Assembly: GCF_049331405.1 (NCBI RefSeq)
Contig: NZ_CP186274.1
Location: forward strand, 4,836,001 to 4,900,000
DNA length: 64,000 nt
Direction of reading: 5' to 3'
Origin: PoT sp049331405
GTDB lineage: Bacteria > Planctomycetota > Planctomycetia > Isosphaerales > Isosphaeraceae
Of this stretch, positions 26,029 through 34,900 are shown one piece after another; within the stretch, counting starts at the first letter, position 1; each line of letters opens with the position of its first letter. The notes beneath the pieces were generated by a model. It searched no databases. It was not told where the DNA came from and saw nothing but the letters and a program-made list of their open reading frames with translations. The position numbers and the translations under genes are program-made.

Positions 26029-27927
26029 TTATTCGCTGAAGAGGACGACGGCCAGGAGCATGATGGCCCACTGATACTGGTGTCTTCGAGAGAGCCCGGG
26101 GTAAGGCCGATCGTCGCAGAAGGCTTCCACGCGAGGCCGGTAGATCTCCTCATGGAAGATGTCGGGGAGGGGGCTATCCTTGCCCAGAAGCTTGATCCGG
26201 AGTCTCTCTCGGAAGTCACGATCGACCCAGCGGTCGATCGGAATGCCGAACCCGCGCTTGGGCTTCTCCGCCACCGCCGTCGGCAACTTCCGCCGGGCGA
26301 TCTCGCGTAAGACGAGCTTGCAGGTCCGCGAGCGGACCTTGAGTCGATGCGGCAGTTGCAGGCCGAAGTCGAATAGGTCCTCGTCGAGCATCGGGACCCT
26401 GACCTCGAGCCCTTCTCGCATGCTCGCCATGTCGACCTTGCACAGGAAGTCGTTGGGCAGCACGAGGCGGGTATTCACCTCGGTCGCCAGCGCGGAGAGC
26501 CTTTCCAGGCGGTTCGACTTGCGCGGCAGGCTGCGGTTCCACTGCGGCTCGAAATGCCGCACGACGGGCTCGAACCCATTGTCCCGGCAGAGCCGCTTAT
26601 GCATCTTGTCGGGGATGAAGCAGATCAGGTCGCGGACTATCCCGGAGTCATCGGTGCCGGCGAGTTGGTCGAAGCGTCCCGGCAGCCGCGAGGAGATGAG
26701 CCCGAGGCGTGAGAGCGAATTCAAGGTGACCTGGGCCCCGTTCCAGACGGGCGTCGGGAGTTGCTGGAGCCTGGCGATGCGGGCGATCTGCCAGAACAGG
26801 TTGTAGCCGCCGAACGCCTCGTCGCCTCCGTCGCCGGAGAGGGCCACGGTGACATACTTCCTCATCAACTTGCAGACGGCGTGGGCGGCGAAGAACGAGG
26901 TATCGGCATAGGGCTGGCCGACGTGCCGCAGCAGGCTCGTGACGTGCTCCCAGGTCCCGCTCTCGCCCTCCATCGGTAGGGTCTGATGGGTGCTGCCGAT
27001 GTGCCGAGCCACTTCGACCGCCGCCCAGGTCTCCTCGAAATCCTTGTCGGGGAACTGGACGTTGAATGTCAGCAGTGGGTCGCGTCCCCGGTGGGCCTGC
27101 GCGGCGAGGCTCACGAGCGACGAGTCGATACCGCCGCTCAGCAAGGAGCCGAGGGGTACGTCGCTCTCAAGTTGCTTCTCGACCCCCGTGTCGAGCAACT
27201 CGAACGCCCTATCCGCGGCGTCTTCGAGGTTGAGCGACGTGGAAGGCGTCAGCGACCACTGATGATAGGGTCGCGTCGCGAAGGTCGTCTTCTCGCGGCC
27301 CCACTGGGCCTCGAGTATCTCGCCAGGGCCAAGCGCCCGGATCCCTTTGTAGAAGGTCTCGGGCGCGGGGATGAAGAAGAGCGAGGAGAAGTCGTAGAGG
27401 GCCTGCGGGTCGGGCCGAGTGTCCACATCGGGAAGCCTGCGTAAGGCCCAAAGCTCGCTCGCGAAGGCGATCCCGTGGGAATTCGCCGCGTAGAAGAGGG
27501 GCTTGATGCCGAAGCGATCGCGAGCGAGCAAGAGTCGGTTCTCGCGCGTGTCGAAGATCGCGATGGCGAACATGCCTCGGAGCAACTTCACGAACGAAGG
27601 GCCGTGTTCCTCATAGAGATGCGGGATGACCTCGGTATCGGAATGCCCCCGGAAATTGTGCCGAGTCTCGAGCTGGCGGCGGAGCGAGCGATGGTTGTAG
27701 ATCTCGCCATTGAAGGCGGTCCAGATGGTCCCGTCTTCGTTGGACATCGGCTGGGCCCCGGCCTCGGAGAGGTCGAGCACGCTGAGGCGGGTATGGATGA
27801 GCGTCGCCGTGGACCCGTGCCAGACACCGTGGGCGTCGGGCCCGCGATGGCGCAGGGAATCAACCATCCGCTCGGCGGTCGCCTCGCGGTCGGTTCGCTC
27901 ACCGATCCATCCGCCAATTCCGCACAT
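26029..27927 (-). CDS. Glutamine-hydrolysing asparagine synthase family amidotransferase (AsnB type)
   Basis: 632 residues. It begins MCGIGGW, so Cys2 is the glutaminase nucleophile after Met removal. The class II glutaminase (NGEIYNHRSLRRQLE, HRGPDAHG) covers about residues 1-210. The ATP-pyrophosphatase domain follows, with LLSGGIDSSLV and SGDGGDEAFGGY. In glycan loci such enzymes are thought to amidate sugar uronic acids or similar groups rather than make free asparagine. A UDP-sugar dehydrogenase in the same locus could supply the uronic acid. Start and stop are tightly coupled to neighbours: TAATG overlap with the GT4 upstream, 3 bp to the GT-beta-helix downstream. Confidence 0.93.
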   Translation of the reverse strand: MCGIGGWIGERTDREATAERMVDSLRHRGPDAHGVWHGSTATLIHTRLSVLDLSEAGAQPMSNEDGTIWTAFNGEIYNHRSLRRQLETRHNFRGHSDTEVIPHLYEEHGPSFVKLLRGMFAIAIFDTRENRLLLARDRFGIKPLFYAANSHGIAFASELWALRRLPDVDTRPDPQALYDFSSLFFIPAPETFYKGIRALGPGEILEAQWGREKTTFATRPYHQWSLTPSTSLNLEDAADRAFELLDTGVEKQLESDVPLGSLLSGGIDSSLVSLAAQAHRGRDPLLTFNVQFPDKDFEETWAAVEVARHIGSTHQTLPMEGESGTWEHVTSLLRHVGQPYADTSFFAAHAVCKLMRKYVTVALSGDGGDEAFGGYNLFWQIARIARLQQLPTPVWNGAQVTLNSLSRLGLISSRLPGRFDQLAGTDDSGIVRDLICFIPDKMHKRLCRDNGFEPVVRHFEPQWNRSLPRKSNRLERLSALATEVNTRLVLPNDFLCKVDMASMREGLEVRVPMLDEDLFDFGLQLPHRLKVRSRTCKLVLREIARRKLPTAVAEKPKRGFGIPIDRWVDRDFRERLRIKLLGKDSPLPDIFHEEIYRPRVEAFCDDRPYPGLSRRHQYQWAIMLLAVVLFSE

Positions 27928-29024
27928 TAGATTTCACCTCGCCAACCGAGGGCCCTGTAAGCGTCGAGGGTCTCCGAAACGAGGCGATCGAGGCTGAATT
28001 CGCGCTCCGCCTTGGCCCGAGCGTTAGCCCCCATCCGGGCCCGCAACTCGTGATCGATCACCAGACTGTCGAGGCGGTCGTGGAAGGCCTGGTCGTCGCC
28101 GCAGGGGACGACGAACCCCGTGACCCCCTCAGAAACCAGGTCGGGGATGTCTCCGGCGACCATCGCGACGACCGGGCGTCCGCAGGCCATCGCCTCCATC
28201 ACGGCATTCGGGCAGCCCTCGCTGTCCGAGACGTGAACGAGCAGCGACGCGAGGGAGAGGGCCTCGTGGATCGAACGACTCGAGCCGCTCAAGGTCACGC
28301 GTTCCGCGACCCCAAGGTCGCGCGACTCCTGCTCCAATGCAGATCGAAGCGGGCCGTCGCCGATGATCCGGACGTGGCAGTCGCGGCCTCGACGCGTCAG
28401 TTCATGCGTGGCTTTGACGAGGCGATCCCATCGCTTGATGGGCACGATCGAGCCGACCCCGACGATCTGCGTCGTGCTCGATGCGGGCGGAGGGCACTCG
28501 CGGAAGAGGGCCAGGTCGATGGCGTTGCGAACCACGAAGATTCGCCGAGGCGTGAACCAACCGCCCCACTCCCGGGCCGCATCGGACGCCGCGCGACTGT
28601 TGTAGACCTGGGCCCTCGGCCATCGCCCATTCAATTTCCCGAGCGTCGAGCCGTATTTCTTCTTCGCGGTCCGGAAGTCGCTCCGCATCGAACCCACCGC
28701 GACGACCCTCGTCCCCAGCGTCGCCACGCGTGCAGCGATATTGATGTAGAACGTGTAGCAATGGAGGACGTCGGGCCGAAGTTTTCGGATCAGCCCGCGC
28801 AACGCGATGATCTTCCTCCAGCCCGCGACGCCCGAAGGCAAGGAGTGCAACGGGATGCCGAGCTCTCGCACGCGAACCGCGAAGACGTCGGCGTCGTCGT
28901 GGTCCCAGACCACGACTTCGGGCCGATAGCCCTTCTCGCGGAGCGCCTGGAGCATATACGTGAGTTGACGCTGCAACCCGCCGAAGTCCAGTTTGTGAAC
29001 GAGATACAGCAACCGGCCGCTCAC
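27927..29024 (-). CDS. Family 4 glycosyltransferase
   Basis: This 365-residue GT-B enzyme opens with LLYLVHKLDFGGLQRQL (the acceptor-side glycine loop), has VVRNAIDLALF, VGVGSIVPIKRWDRL as the donor-domain start, and the EX7E region in VSDSEGCPNAVMEAMACGRPVV. It should retain anomeric configuration and transfer a sugar to a lipid-linked glycan on the cytoplasmic face. GTG 29024 is chosen because GAGGTGA stands 5 nt upstream. The longer TTG start at 29057 has no site. It is translationally coupled to asnB by a one-base TAATG overlap. Confidence 0.9.
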   Translation of the reverse strand: MSGRLLYLVHKLDFGGLQRQLTYMLQALREKGYRPEVVVWDHDDADVFAVRVRELGIPLHSLPSGVAGWRKIIALRGLIRKLRPDVLHCYTFYINIAARVATLGTRVVAVGSMRSDFRTAKKKYGSTLGKLNGRWPRAQVYNSRAASDAAREWGGWFTPRRIFVVRNAIDLALFRECPPPASSTTQIVGVGSIVPIKRWDRLVKATHELTRRGRDCHVRIIGDGPLRSALEQESRDLGVAERVTLSGSSRSIHEALSLASLLVHVSDSEGCPNAVMEAMACGRPVVAMVAGDIPDLVSEGVTGFVVPCGDDQAFHDRLDSLVIDHELRARMGANARAKAEREFSLDRLVSETLDAYRALGWRGEI

Positions 29025-29057
29025 GAGTCTCACCTCGATTCGATGGCGAACAGGCAA

Positions 29058-29194
29058 TCCACGTCAAACCTCACGAAATCCTGGATTCGTCACGTTTGGA
29101 TATTTCCCACATCTTTTATTTCCAACGTAACGCAATGCAATCATTCTTGTGACGATTCTTCCTCAACGCGACGTCAAAATTAAGGCCTGGCAGC
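29058..29194. promoter_or_regulatory. AT-rich gap with possible internal promoter
   Basis: This is the widest gap in the middle of the minus-strand locus. On the minus strand it reads TTGCAT, 16 nt, TAAAAG just before the glycosyltransferase gene, a weak -35/-10 pair. A short AGGC/GCCT stem followed by TAATTTT lies directly after the deacetylase stop and could be a weak terminator. Both are tentative. Confidence 0.25.
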
Positions 29195-30202
29195 CTAGAC
29201 GATGCCGGTCATTCGCAGGTCGAATAGGGGCCGGGAAAGTCGAGGGCCGACCCCGACTCGTCGGAGTTCAAAGGGGTCGGTGGTCCCCGAGTTGAGGCCG
29301 TTGATGGTGGTCACGGCGCCGAGGAAACCTTCCTCGCGGGCGATCTGCTTCGTCTCGGCGTTGAAATCGGATCGGGAGCCGTTGGGGTAGGCCAGGAGAT
29401 CGGCCTTACCAAGCCGCTCCATCAGGATTGCTCGCGAATTCCGTAGTTCCTCGGTTTGCGTCCGGCGATTGCAGCGAGCGAGGATCGGATGCGTATGCGT
29501 ATGCGCCCCGAAATCGACGAGGCCCGTATCGGCCAGCTCCTCGATCTCTTCCCATCCCATCGTGGCCAAGGTGGAATTGTGGGTGATGCGAGGCCAACCG
29601 AGAGCCTCGCGCAACTCCTCGAGGGCTTCGAGCCGCTGCTGATTCCCGCACGATTTCAAGCTCTTGCGGATCTCGCGGCAGGCGGATGCACAATCGGCGA
29701 GAGACCTCAGGGGCCAGGTAAGACCATTCCAGTCGAACTCCTCGCGATCGGATTGGGTAATCGCATGTTCGAGTTGATCAGGCCACGGCGGCTGATTCGT
29801 CCCGACCAGGCTGGTGACCAGGAAGATCGTCGAGGGGAGCCCGTGATGCTGCAGGATCGGGAAGGCCGTCGTCATCACGTTGCGGAAGCCATCGTCGAAC
29901 GTGATGCAGGCGGTGTTCGGCGGGAGCGGCGAGCCGCTTCGGATCCGGCTCATCACTTCGTTCAGGGGCAAGACCCGATATTCGTCGGTGATGAACGAGA
30001 TCTGGCTCTCGAATTCGTGCACAGGGACCTGGCACCAGTTCGAGACGGGCAGGCTCACTTCGGCGACTCCATGATACATCAGAATAGCGATCGAATTCCG
30101 CCGCGCATGCCGCAACGCGTGCACACCTCCCGGGAGGTGGCAGACCCCCGTAAGTACCCTTCGCATCAGGCCGCCTCGAACGAAACTCACGGACCCAGTC
30201 AT
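29195..30202 (-). CDS. Polysaccharide deacetylase (NodB-homology, carbohydrate esterase 4-like)
   Basis: About 335 residues. The NodB core is visible: ILMYHGV at the start, TFDDGFRN with the metal-binding Asp pair, GLPSTIFLVTSL, DFGAHTHTHPIL with the metal-binding His residues, and the late LLAYPNG motif. It removes acetyl groups from N-acetylated sugars. No clear signal peptide is seen, so it may act on lipid-linked intermediates inside the cell or be exported otherwise. ATG 30202 is chosen, with GAGG 5 nt upstream and 20 bp after the polymerase stop; an in-frame TTG at 30226 overlaps that stop and lacks a site. Confidence 0.9.
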   Translation of the reverse strand: MTGSVSFVRGGLMRRVLTGVCHLPGGVHALRHARRNSIAILMYHGVAEVSLPVSNWCQVPVHEFESQISFITDEYRVLPLNEVMSRIRSGSPLPPNTACITFDDGFRNVMTTAFPILQHHGLPSTIFLVTSLVGTNQPPWPDQLEHAITQSDREEFDWNGLTWPLRSLADCASACREIRKSLKSCGNQQRLEALEELREALGWPRITHNSTLATMGWEEIEELADTGLVDFGAHTHTHPILARCNRRTQTEELRNSRAILMERLGKADLLAYPNGSRSDFNAETKQIAREEGFLGAVTTINGLNSGTTDPFELRRVGVGPRLSRPLFDLRMTGIV

Positions 30203-30222
30203 ATGGACCTCGTTGATTGCTC

Positions 30223-31656
30223 TCAATCGACCGCGGGGCTGGACGACATCGTCCTCGGCTCCTGTTGGACTCGCGAGTTCGATGACCCTGCCGGGGATTC
30301 ACGCCGATTCGCGAACGGGCTGCGTCGATCGGTCAGGGCCCAGCTCGTGTCGATACCTTCCTGGCGAGGCGACGGAGCGAAGTCGAGTTTGGGCTTGCCG
30401 GCTCGCAAGGCCCACTGCGCCCCGACGAGGATGCCAACCCCCAGCGAGAAGTCCTTGTCGTAGAGGTTGTGCTTCACCAGCAGGACCAGGAAGAGTGTCG
30501 TCGCCAGGCCTCTGAGGCAGAGCGTCAATGGCTCATCCGCACGGACTCGCGGCACGCATCGGTACACCTGCCAGACGACGAACATGAGGGCCAGGAGCGC
30601 GATGATTCCCCAGTAAATCGTGATTTGAAAATAACAATTATGGGCGCCCGTCACCCCGTGCCTGAGGTTGAAGGTCGTCCCCAACCCCCAGCTATTCCAG
30701 AATCGGCCCGATCCGACCCCGGCTATGAAGTACTCGGGGAGGTATTCCAGGGCCGCCGTGTAGACCCGCGCACGGCCTTCGACCTTTCCATCGACGGCCT
30801 CCGTGGAATACGTGAACCGCGAATAGACCGACGACGGAACGACGACCCACATGGCCAATCCCAGCAACCCGGCGAGGATGAGCCCGCGTGTCATCTGGGC
30901 ACGATGGCCGATCAGCACCGAGAAGAGCGAGACGGACGCGATGATCATGCCACTCCGCGAGAGCGGGAGGAATGCGGCGAAGAGGCCCAGCATAGAAACG
31001 GCCGCATATCCCAGGCGTCCTCCCCTGCCCGACGTCAATGCCATGGCGAATGCCACGGTGGCCCCTTGCGACGCGATGAACGCCAAGGCGTTGAGATTGA
31101 TCTTCACAGGGGCGTCGCCGAAGGCCTCTTCGCGGAGGACGCTCGCCTCCTCGAAGTCGCTCGCATCGCCGCCGCTGATGGCTCCATAGGACGACCCGAT
31201 GATCATCAACGAGAGCCAGACTCCAGCGATCGGATAGCCGAGCAAGCTCGACTTGAGCAATCGACGATCGGCGCAGCAGGCCGCGACGACGACCGCCCCG
31301 ATGGTCATCTGGGCAATCCTCGCCAGTTCGATGTAGCTCGCCTCCTGATGCATCGATTCGATGAGGATCCCCAGCGCGATGAGCCCATACATCGACAGAA
31401 ACACAGGGTGGAAGGCCAAGCTCATCAGCGTGCCGCGGAACGCCACCAGTGCGTAAACGCCCAGGAGTCCGAAGTAGAAGAAGAGCAGGCCGAACCCGCC
31501 GATCGAGGGGACCTGCTGCTCGAGAGGCAGGATTGAGACCAGGACGAGCATCAACGCCTTCCCGATCGCCACGATATACCGGTGCGATTCGCGCGGCTCC
31601 GCGACGATCTCGGGCGTGAATGAGCTGTTCCGTGATTTTAGAGTCGAAGACAGCAT
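30223..31656 (-). CDS. O-antigen polymerase/ligase family membrane protein (Wzy/WaaL type)
   Basis: A 477-residue polytopic protein with about ten hydrophobic segments and one long periplasmic loop around residues 300-370 that contains GVGSGRFWNSWGLG and HGVTGAHNCYF, resembling the Wzy_C/O-antigen ligase domain (conserved loop His and Arg). It would polymerise repeat units or ligate chains on the outer face of the inner membrane. ATG 31656 has AGGGA just upstream. A TTG at 31731 would overlap the preceding glycosyltransferase by 4 bp and is a fair alternative. Confidence 0.87.
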   Translation of the reverse strand: MLSSTLKSRNSSFTPEIVAEPRESHRYIVAIGKALMLVLVSILPLEQQVPSIGGFGLLFFYFGLLGVYALVAFRGTLMSLAFHPVFLSMYGLIALGILIESMHQEASYIELARIAQMTIGAVVVAACCADRRLLKSSLLGYPIAGVWLSLMIIGSSYGAISGGDASDFEEASVLREEAFGDAPVKINLNALAFIASQGATVAFAMALTSGRGGRLGYAAVSMLGLFAAFLPLSRSGMIIASVSLFSVLIGHRAQMTRGLILAGLLGLAMWVVVPSSVYSRFTYSTEAVDGKVEGRARVYTAALEYLPEYFIAGVGSGRFWNSWGLGTTFNLRHGVTGAHNCYFQITIYWGIIALLALMFVVWQVYRCVPRVRADEPLTLCLRGLATTLFLVLLVKHNLYDKDFSLGVGILVGAQWALRAGKPKLDFAPSPRQEGIDTSWALTDRRSPFANRRESPAGSSNSRVQQEPRTMSSSPAVD

Positions 31657-31727
31657 GCGATCCCTACCACGAAGTCCTGGAATCAACCCTCTCGACATCC
31701 CCGGCAGACGACCGACTCTCGAACGGC

Positions 31728-32990
31728 TCAAACCGCCACGGTGACCGCGGCATCCTCCATCACCCAGTTATTCAGCCTGGCGGCGTGGATGGAACTGTCC
31801 CTCGACCGCGCCTCGCGCAGGGCTCCTTCGACCAATGATGCGGCCAGCGCTTCGTCGGTAGCGACCTTCCGGATTCCCGCCGCGAGGGCCTCGGGCGAAT
31901 CCTCGTCGACGACGTACCCCCAGCCTCGATCCCGAGCCGAACGAGCGTGGTGCGAGTCGCCCGGCGCGAAGACGACGATGGGACGCCCGGAGACGAGGTA
32001 CTCCAGGAGCTTGGTGGAGAAGACCGTCCGCACCTCGTCGGCCGACCCATCCTTGAACGACAGGGGAGCCACCAGCACATGGGCCTCCGACTGGAGGCGC
32101 TGAACCTCGCTCCGAGTGACGTATCGGGCTTGCAACCTGCTCGAACGGATCCCTATCTCCGCCAGGGCCGCCTCGTTCGAGGCCGTGCAGAAGAGGAGGT
32201 CGTAATCCGGCGGCAACAACTCCGACGACCGGGCCAGGACCCTGAGGGCATCCTCATTCATCGGCTTGCTGACCGATCCGACGAAGAGGACCGTCGGCTT
32301 TTCCATCTTCGGCGCCCGCATCCCTTTCGGGGCGGACGTCAGGTCGCGGGCCCGGATGCAATGCGGAAGCAGCTCGGTGCGGATCTTGTACTTGCGCTCG
32401 TAATGCTCCTGCATGGCCTCGGTCATGCAGAGGACGCGCGTCGCCCCTTTGAGGACGAACGGCTCCCACTTCGCGGCGAAGTCGCCGCGCCGGGTGCCCG
32501 GGACGCGGTTCTCTTGCCACAAGTCGTGCATATGAGCATAAAACGGCAGTCGCAACTTCCGGGCGGCCCGGTATGAGGCGACCAGATAATCCTCATAGGG
32601 GAAGACACCGAAGACGGCCTGCGCCTTCGAGCGTCGGACCGCGTTGAGGATCGACCCCTGAATGCCCCGGCACATCAGCCCCGGTCTACGGCGGAATAAT
32701 CCGTCGTAGACCGGGGCCAGGACGCGGGGCAGCCGCAGGTAATGCGTGGGGCAAGGCGGCGTGAACGAGGCCTCCGTCGGGGAATCCTTGGTGTAGCCCG
32801 CGATCGCCCGAAGTTCCCCCGGGTAGTCGGAGAAGAGGTTCGAGAGCAGGATCGGGCTCCCCTGCACCTGGGGCGGCCAACTGCGAGAGACGACCGTCAG
32901 CATCGGCATCGCGGCTTGACTCCGCCTTGGTTCGGGCTTGTCGAAACGTGGACGACCCGCCGGACTCCCCGTGGAGTGTAACTTGCTCAT
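31728..32990 (-). CDS. Family 4-like glycosyltransferase (GT-B)
   Basis: The 420-residue enzyme has an N-terminal acceptor domain (SRSWPPQVQGSPILLSNLF) and a C-terminal donor domain with VLFVGSVSKPMNEDALR, VLVAPLSFKDGSADEV and FSTKLLEYLVSGRPIVVFAPGD, where the Lys and Glu fit the donor-phosphate site of GT4 enzymes. The first about 28 residues are poorly structured. ATG 32990 overlaps the epimerase stop by 4 bp (ATGA) and has GAGG 9 nt upstream. Donor and acceptor are unknown. Confidence 0.87.
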   Translation of the reverse strand: MSKLHSTGSPAGRPRFDKPEPRRSQAAMPMLTVVSRSWPPQVQGSPILLSNLFSDYPGELRAIAGYTKDSPTEASFTPPCPTHYLRLPRVLAPVYDGLFRRRPGLMCRGIQGSILNAVRRSKAQAVFGVFPYEDYLVASYRAARKLRLPFYAHMHDLWQENRVPGTRRGDFAAKWEPFVLKGATRVLCMTEAMQEHYERKYKIRTELLPHCIRARDLTSAPKGMRAPKMEKPTVLFVGSVSKPMNEDALRVLARSSELLPPDYDLLFCTASNEAALAEIGIRSSRLQARYVTRSEVQRLQSEAHVLVAPLSFKDGSADEVRTVFSTKLLEYLVSGRPIVVFAPGDSHHARSARDRGWGYVVDEDSPEALAAGIRKVATDEALAASLVEGALREARSRDSSIHAARLNNWVMEDAAVTVAV

Positions 32991-34105
32991 GCGAGCAAAC
33001 CTCGGCTCGAGAGCTCGTGCCAGGCGCTATCGACCCCGTCTTCCGCCGCGCCTTGCTGCGTCTGGACCCAGGAGATGAGTTCGGGCACGTTCTCTCGGAA
33101 GGGCCTGGCCGGCTCGTAGCCGAGGAGCCGACGTGCCTTGGAGATGTCGGCGAAGCAGTGGCGGATGTCCCCCTTGCGATACTTGCCCAGGATCTCCGGC
33201 TCGATGTCCTTGCCCATGGCGTTCGCGAGGGTCGTGGCGAGGTTCGTGATCGTGGTGACCTCCCCCGAGCCGATGTTGATCGCCTCGCCGGGGGCCGGAT
33301 TCTCGGCCGCCAGCACGACCGCCGACGCGATGTCCTCGACGTGCACGAAGTCGCGACGCTGGCGTCCATCCTCGAAGATCAATGGTTGCTTATCATTGAG
33401 GAGGCGGGCACAGAAGATCGCGGCGACACCCGTATAAGGATTCGAGAGGGCCTGACGCGCACCATAGACATTGAAGAAGCGGAGCGCCGTCGCCGGGATG
33501 CCATAGGCTCCGCCTATGCAGAGACACATTTCTTCCTGGTCACGCTTATTGATGGCATAGAGCGAGATCGGACGGAGCGACTTCTCTTCGTCGGTCGGGA
33601 CGGGCGTGAGGACGTGGCCGTCGAGGTCGCGAACTTCCCAGTCGCCGGCGGCGAGTTGCTCTTCGGGGCGGACCGGGGGATCGACGAGGCGGCCGTCGGA
33701 GCGGGCGTATCGTCCTTCGCCGTAGGATGAGATCGACGAGGCCACCACGAAGCTCTTCAACTCCATCTTCCGCTCGACGATCGTCTGGAGCAGCACGGCC
33801 GTGCCCATGACGTTCGCCTGGCAGTATCGCGTGATCTCGTACATCGACTGGCCGACGCCGACCAGAGAGGCCAGGTGGATCACCGAGTCGATGCCATCGA
33901 GGGCTCGCGAGACGACCTCGGGATCCTGCAACTCACCGACGATCAGCTCCACGTCGGGATCGAGATAGGCCGGCCGCCGACGTTGCGGGCCGTGGACCTG
34001 CGGGACGAGCGCGTCGACGACGCGGACGGTATGGCCGCGCCTCAGGAGGATGTCGACCGTGTGAGACCCAATGAAGCCCGCGCCTCCGGTTACCAGCAGC
34101 CTCAT
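32987..34105 (-). CDS. Extended SDR nucleotide-sugar epimerase/dehydratase
   Basis: 372 residues starting MRLLVTGGAGFIGSHTVDIL, the NAD-binding GxxGxxG of extended short-chain dehydrogenases. The catalytic serine region is VVASSISSYGEG and the Tyr/Lys pair is in SLYAINKRDQEE. FEDGRQRRDFVHVEDIA is typical of GalE-like enzymes. It carries an insertion of about 40 residues between the Ser and Tyr motifs (PVRPEEQLAAGDWEVRDLDG), unlike GalE proper. Probable role: epimerisation or dehydration of a UDP/dTDP/GDP sugar for the polysaccharide. Substrate not resolved. Confidence 0.88.
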   Translation of the reverse strand: MRLLVTGGAGFIGSHTVDILLRRGHTVRVVDALVPQVHGPQRRRPAYLDPDVELIVGELQDPEVVSRALDGIDSVIHLASLVGVGQSMYEITRYCQANVMGTAVLLQTIVERKMELKSFVVASSISSYGEGRYARSDGRLVDPPVRPEEQLAAGDWEVRDLDGHVLTPVPTDEEKSLRPISLYAINKRDQEEMCLCIGGAYGIPATALRFFNVYGARQALSNPYTGVAAIFCARLLNDKQPLIFEDGRQRRDFVHVEDIASAVVLAAENPAPGEAINIGSGEVTTITNLATTLANAMGKDIEPEILGKYRKGDIRHCFADISKARRLLGYEPARPFRENVPELISWVQTQQGAAEDGVDSAWHELSSRGLLA

Positions 34106-34236
34106 CGCTGTTCGCCTTTCTCAAGTGGTGATCATCGACCTCGAGCCGAGCTCGACGAAACCTGCGGCCTCGGGACCAACACGCGAAGATGTTGACGCGC
34201 GTTGCCGACCTGGCATGGAAGCGGACGACGCTTCCG

Positions 34237-34827
34237 TCATGCGTAGGTCACGTCGTTCGCCTTCCTCTGGATGACCGACGAGTCGATCCACTCGCAGAGC
34301 AGATGTCCGATCAAAACATGGGCTTCATGGATACGCATTGTGGCGTCCGAGGGGACGACGAGGCACAGGTCGCACGCGGCGACGAGGTCGCCACCGCCCC
34401 CGCCGGCCAGGCCGACGGTCAACGCCCCGAGCCGCCGCGCCCTGCGGACCGCCGAGAGGATGCTCGGGCTCTGGCCGGAGATCGAGAGGCCGACGACCAC
34501 GTCGTTCGGCTGGCAGAACGCCTCGATCTGGCGCTCGAAGACTCGCTCGAATCCATACTCATTCGAGAATGCCGCCATCGACGAGGAGTCGACCGTGAGG
34601 GCAATCGACGCCAGGCCGAGCCGCTCCCTGCGGAACCGGGCCTCCAGGGTCGAGGCGAGGTGCTGGCTGTCGGCCGCGCTCCCGCCATGTCCCATCCAGA
34701 GGATCTTGCCTCCTTCGTCCAGGCGGTCCGTCATGCGTTCCGCCACCTCTCTGATCCCCGAGGCCAGGGGGCGGAGTGAGGCGATCACTTCCTGATGCTC
34801 GAGGATGGCCTCCGCAATATCGATCAA
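34237..34827 (-). CDS. SIS-domain phosphoheptose isomerase-like protein (GmhA family)
   Basis: 196 residues, matching the GmhA length. Motifs are ILWMGHGGSAADSQHLASTLEARF, ALTVDSSSMAAFSNEYGFERVF, VVGLSISGQSPS and the C-terminal His-rich HEAHVLIGHLLCEWID. GmhA converts sedoheptulose 7-phosphate to D-glycero-D-manno-heptose 7-phosphate. The start is TTG 34827, which has GGAGGTGA 5 nt upstream; an upstream TTG at 34854 lacks a site. No kinase, phosphatase or nucleotidyltransferase of the heptose route is present in the window, so heptose supply must be completed elsewhere or the enzyme has another substrate. Confidence 0.88.
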   Translation of the reverse strand: MIDIAEAILEHQEVIASLRPLASGIREVAERMTDRLDEGGKILWMGHGGSAADSQHLASTLEARFRRERLGLASIALTVDSSSMAAFSNEYGFERVFERQIEAFCQPNDVVVGLSISGQSPSILSAVRRARRLGALTVGLAGGGGGDLVAACDLCLVVPSDATMRIHEAHVLIGHLLCEWIDSSVIQRKANDVTYA

Positions 34828-34900
34828 GGACGTCACCTCCGGGGAATTCCCCAAATTCGGAAGTACCGGGATTTCTATCGTCTTTCATCGCAGGCCGCAC

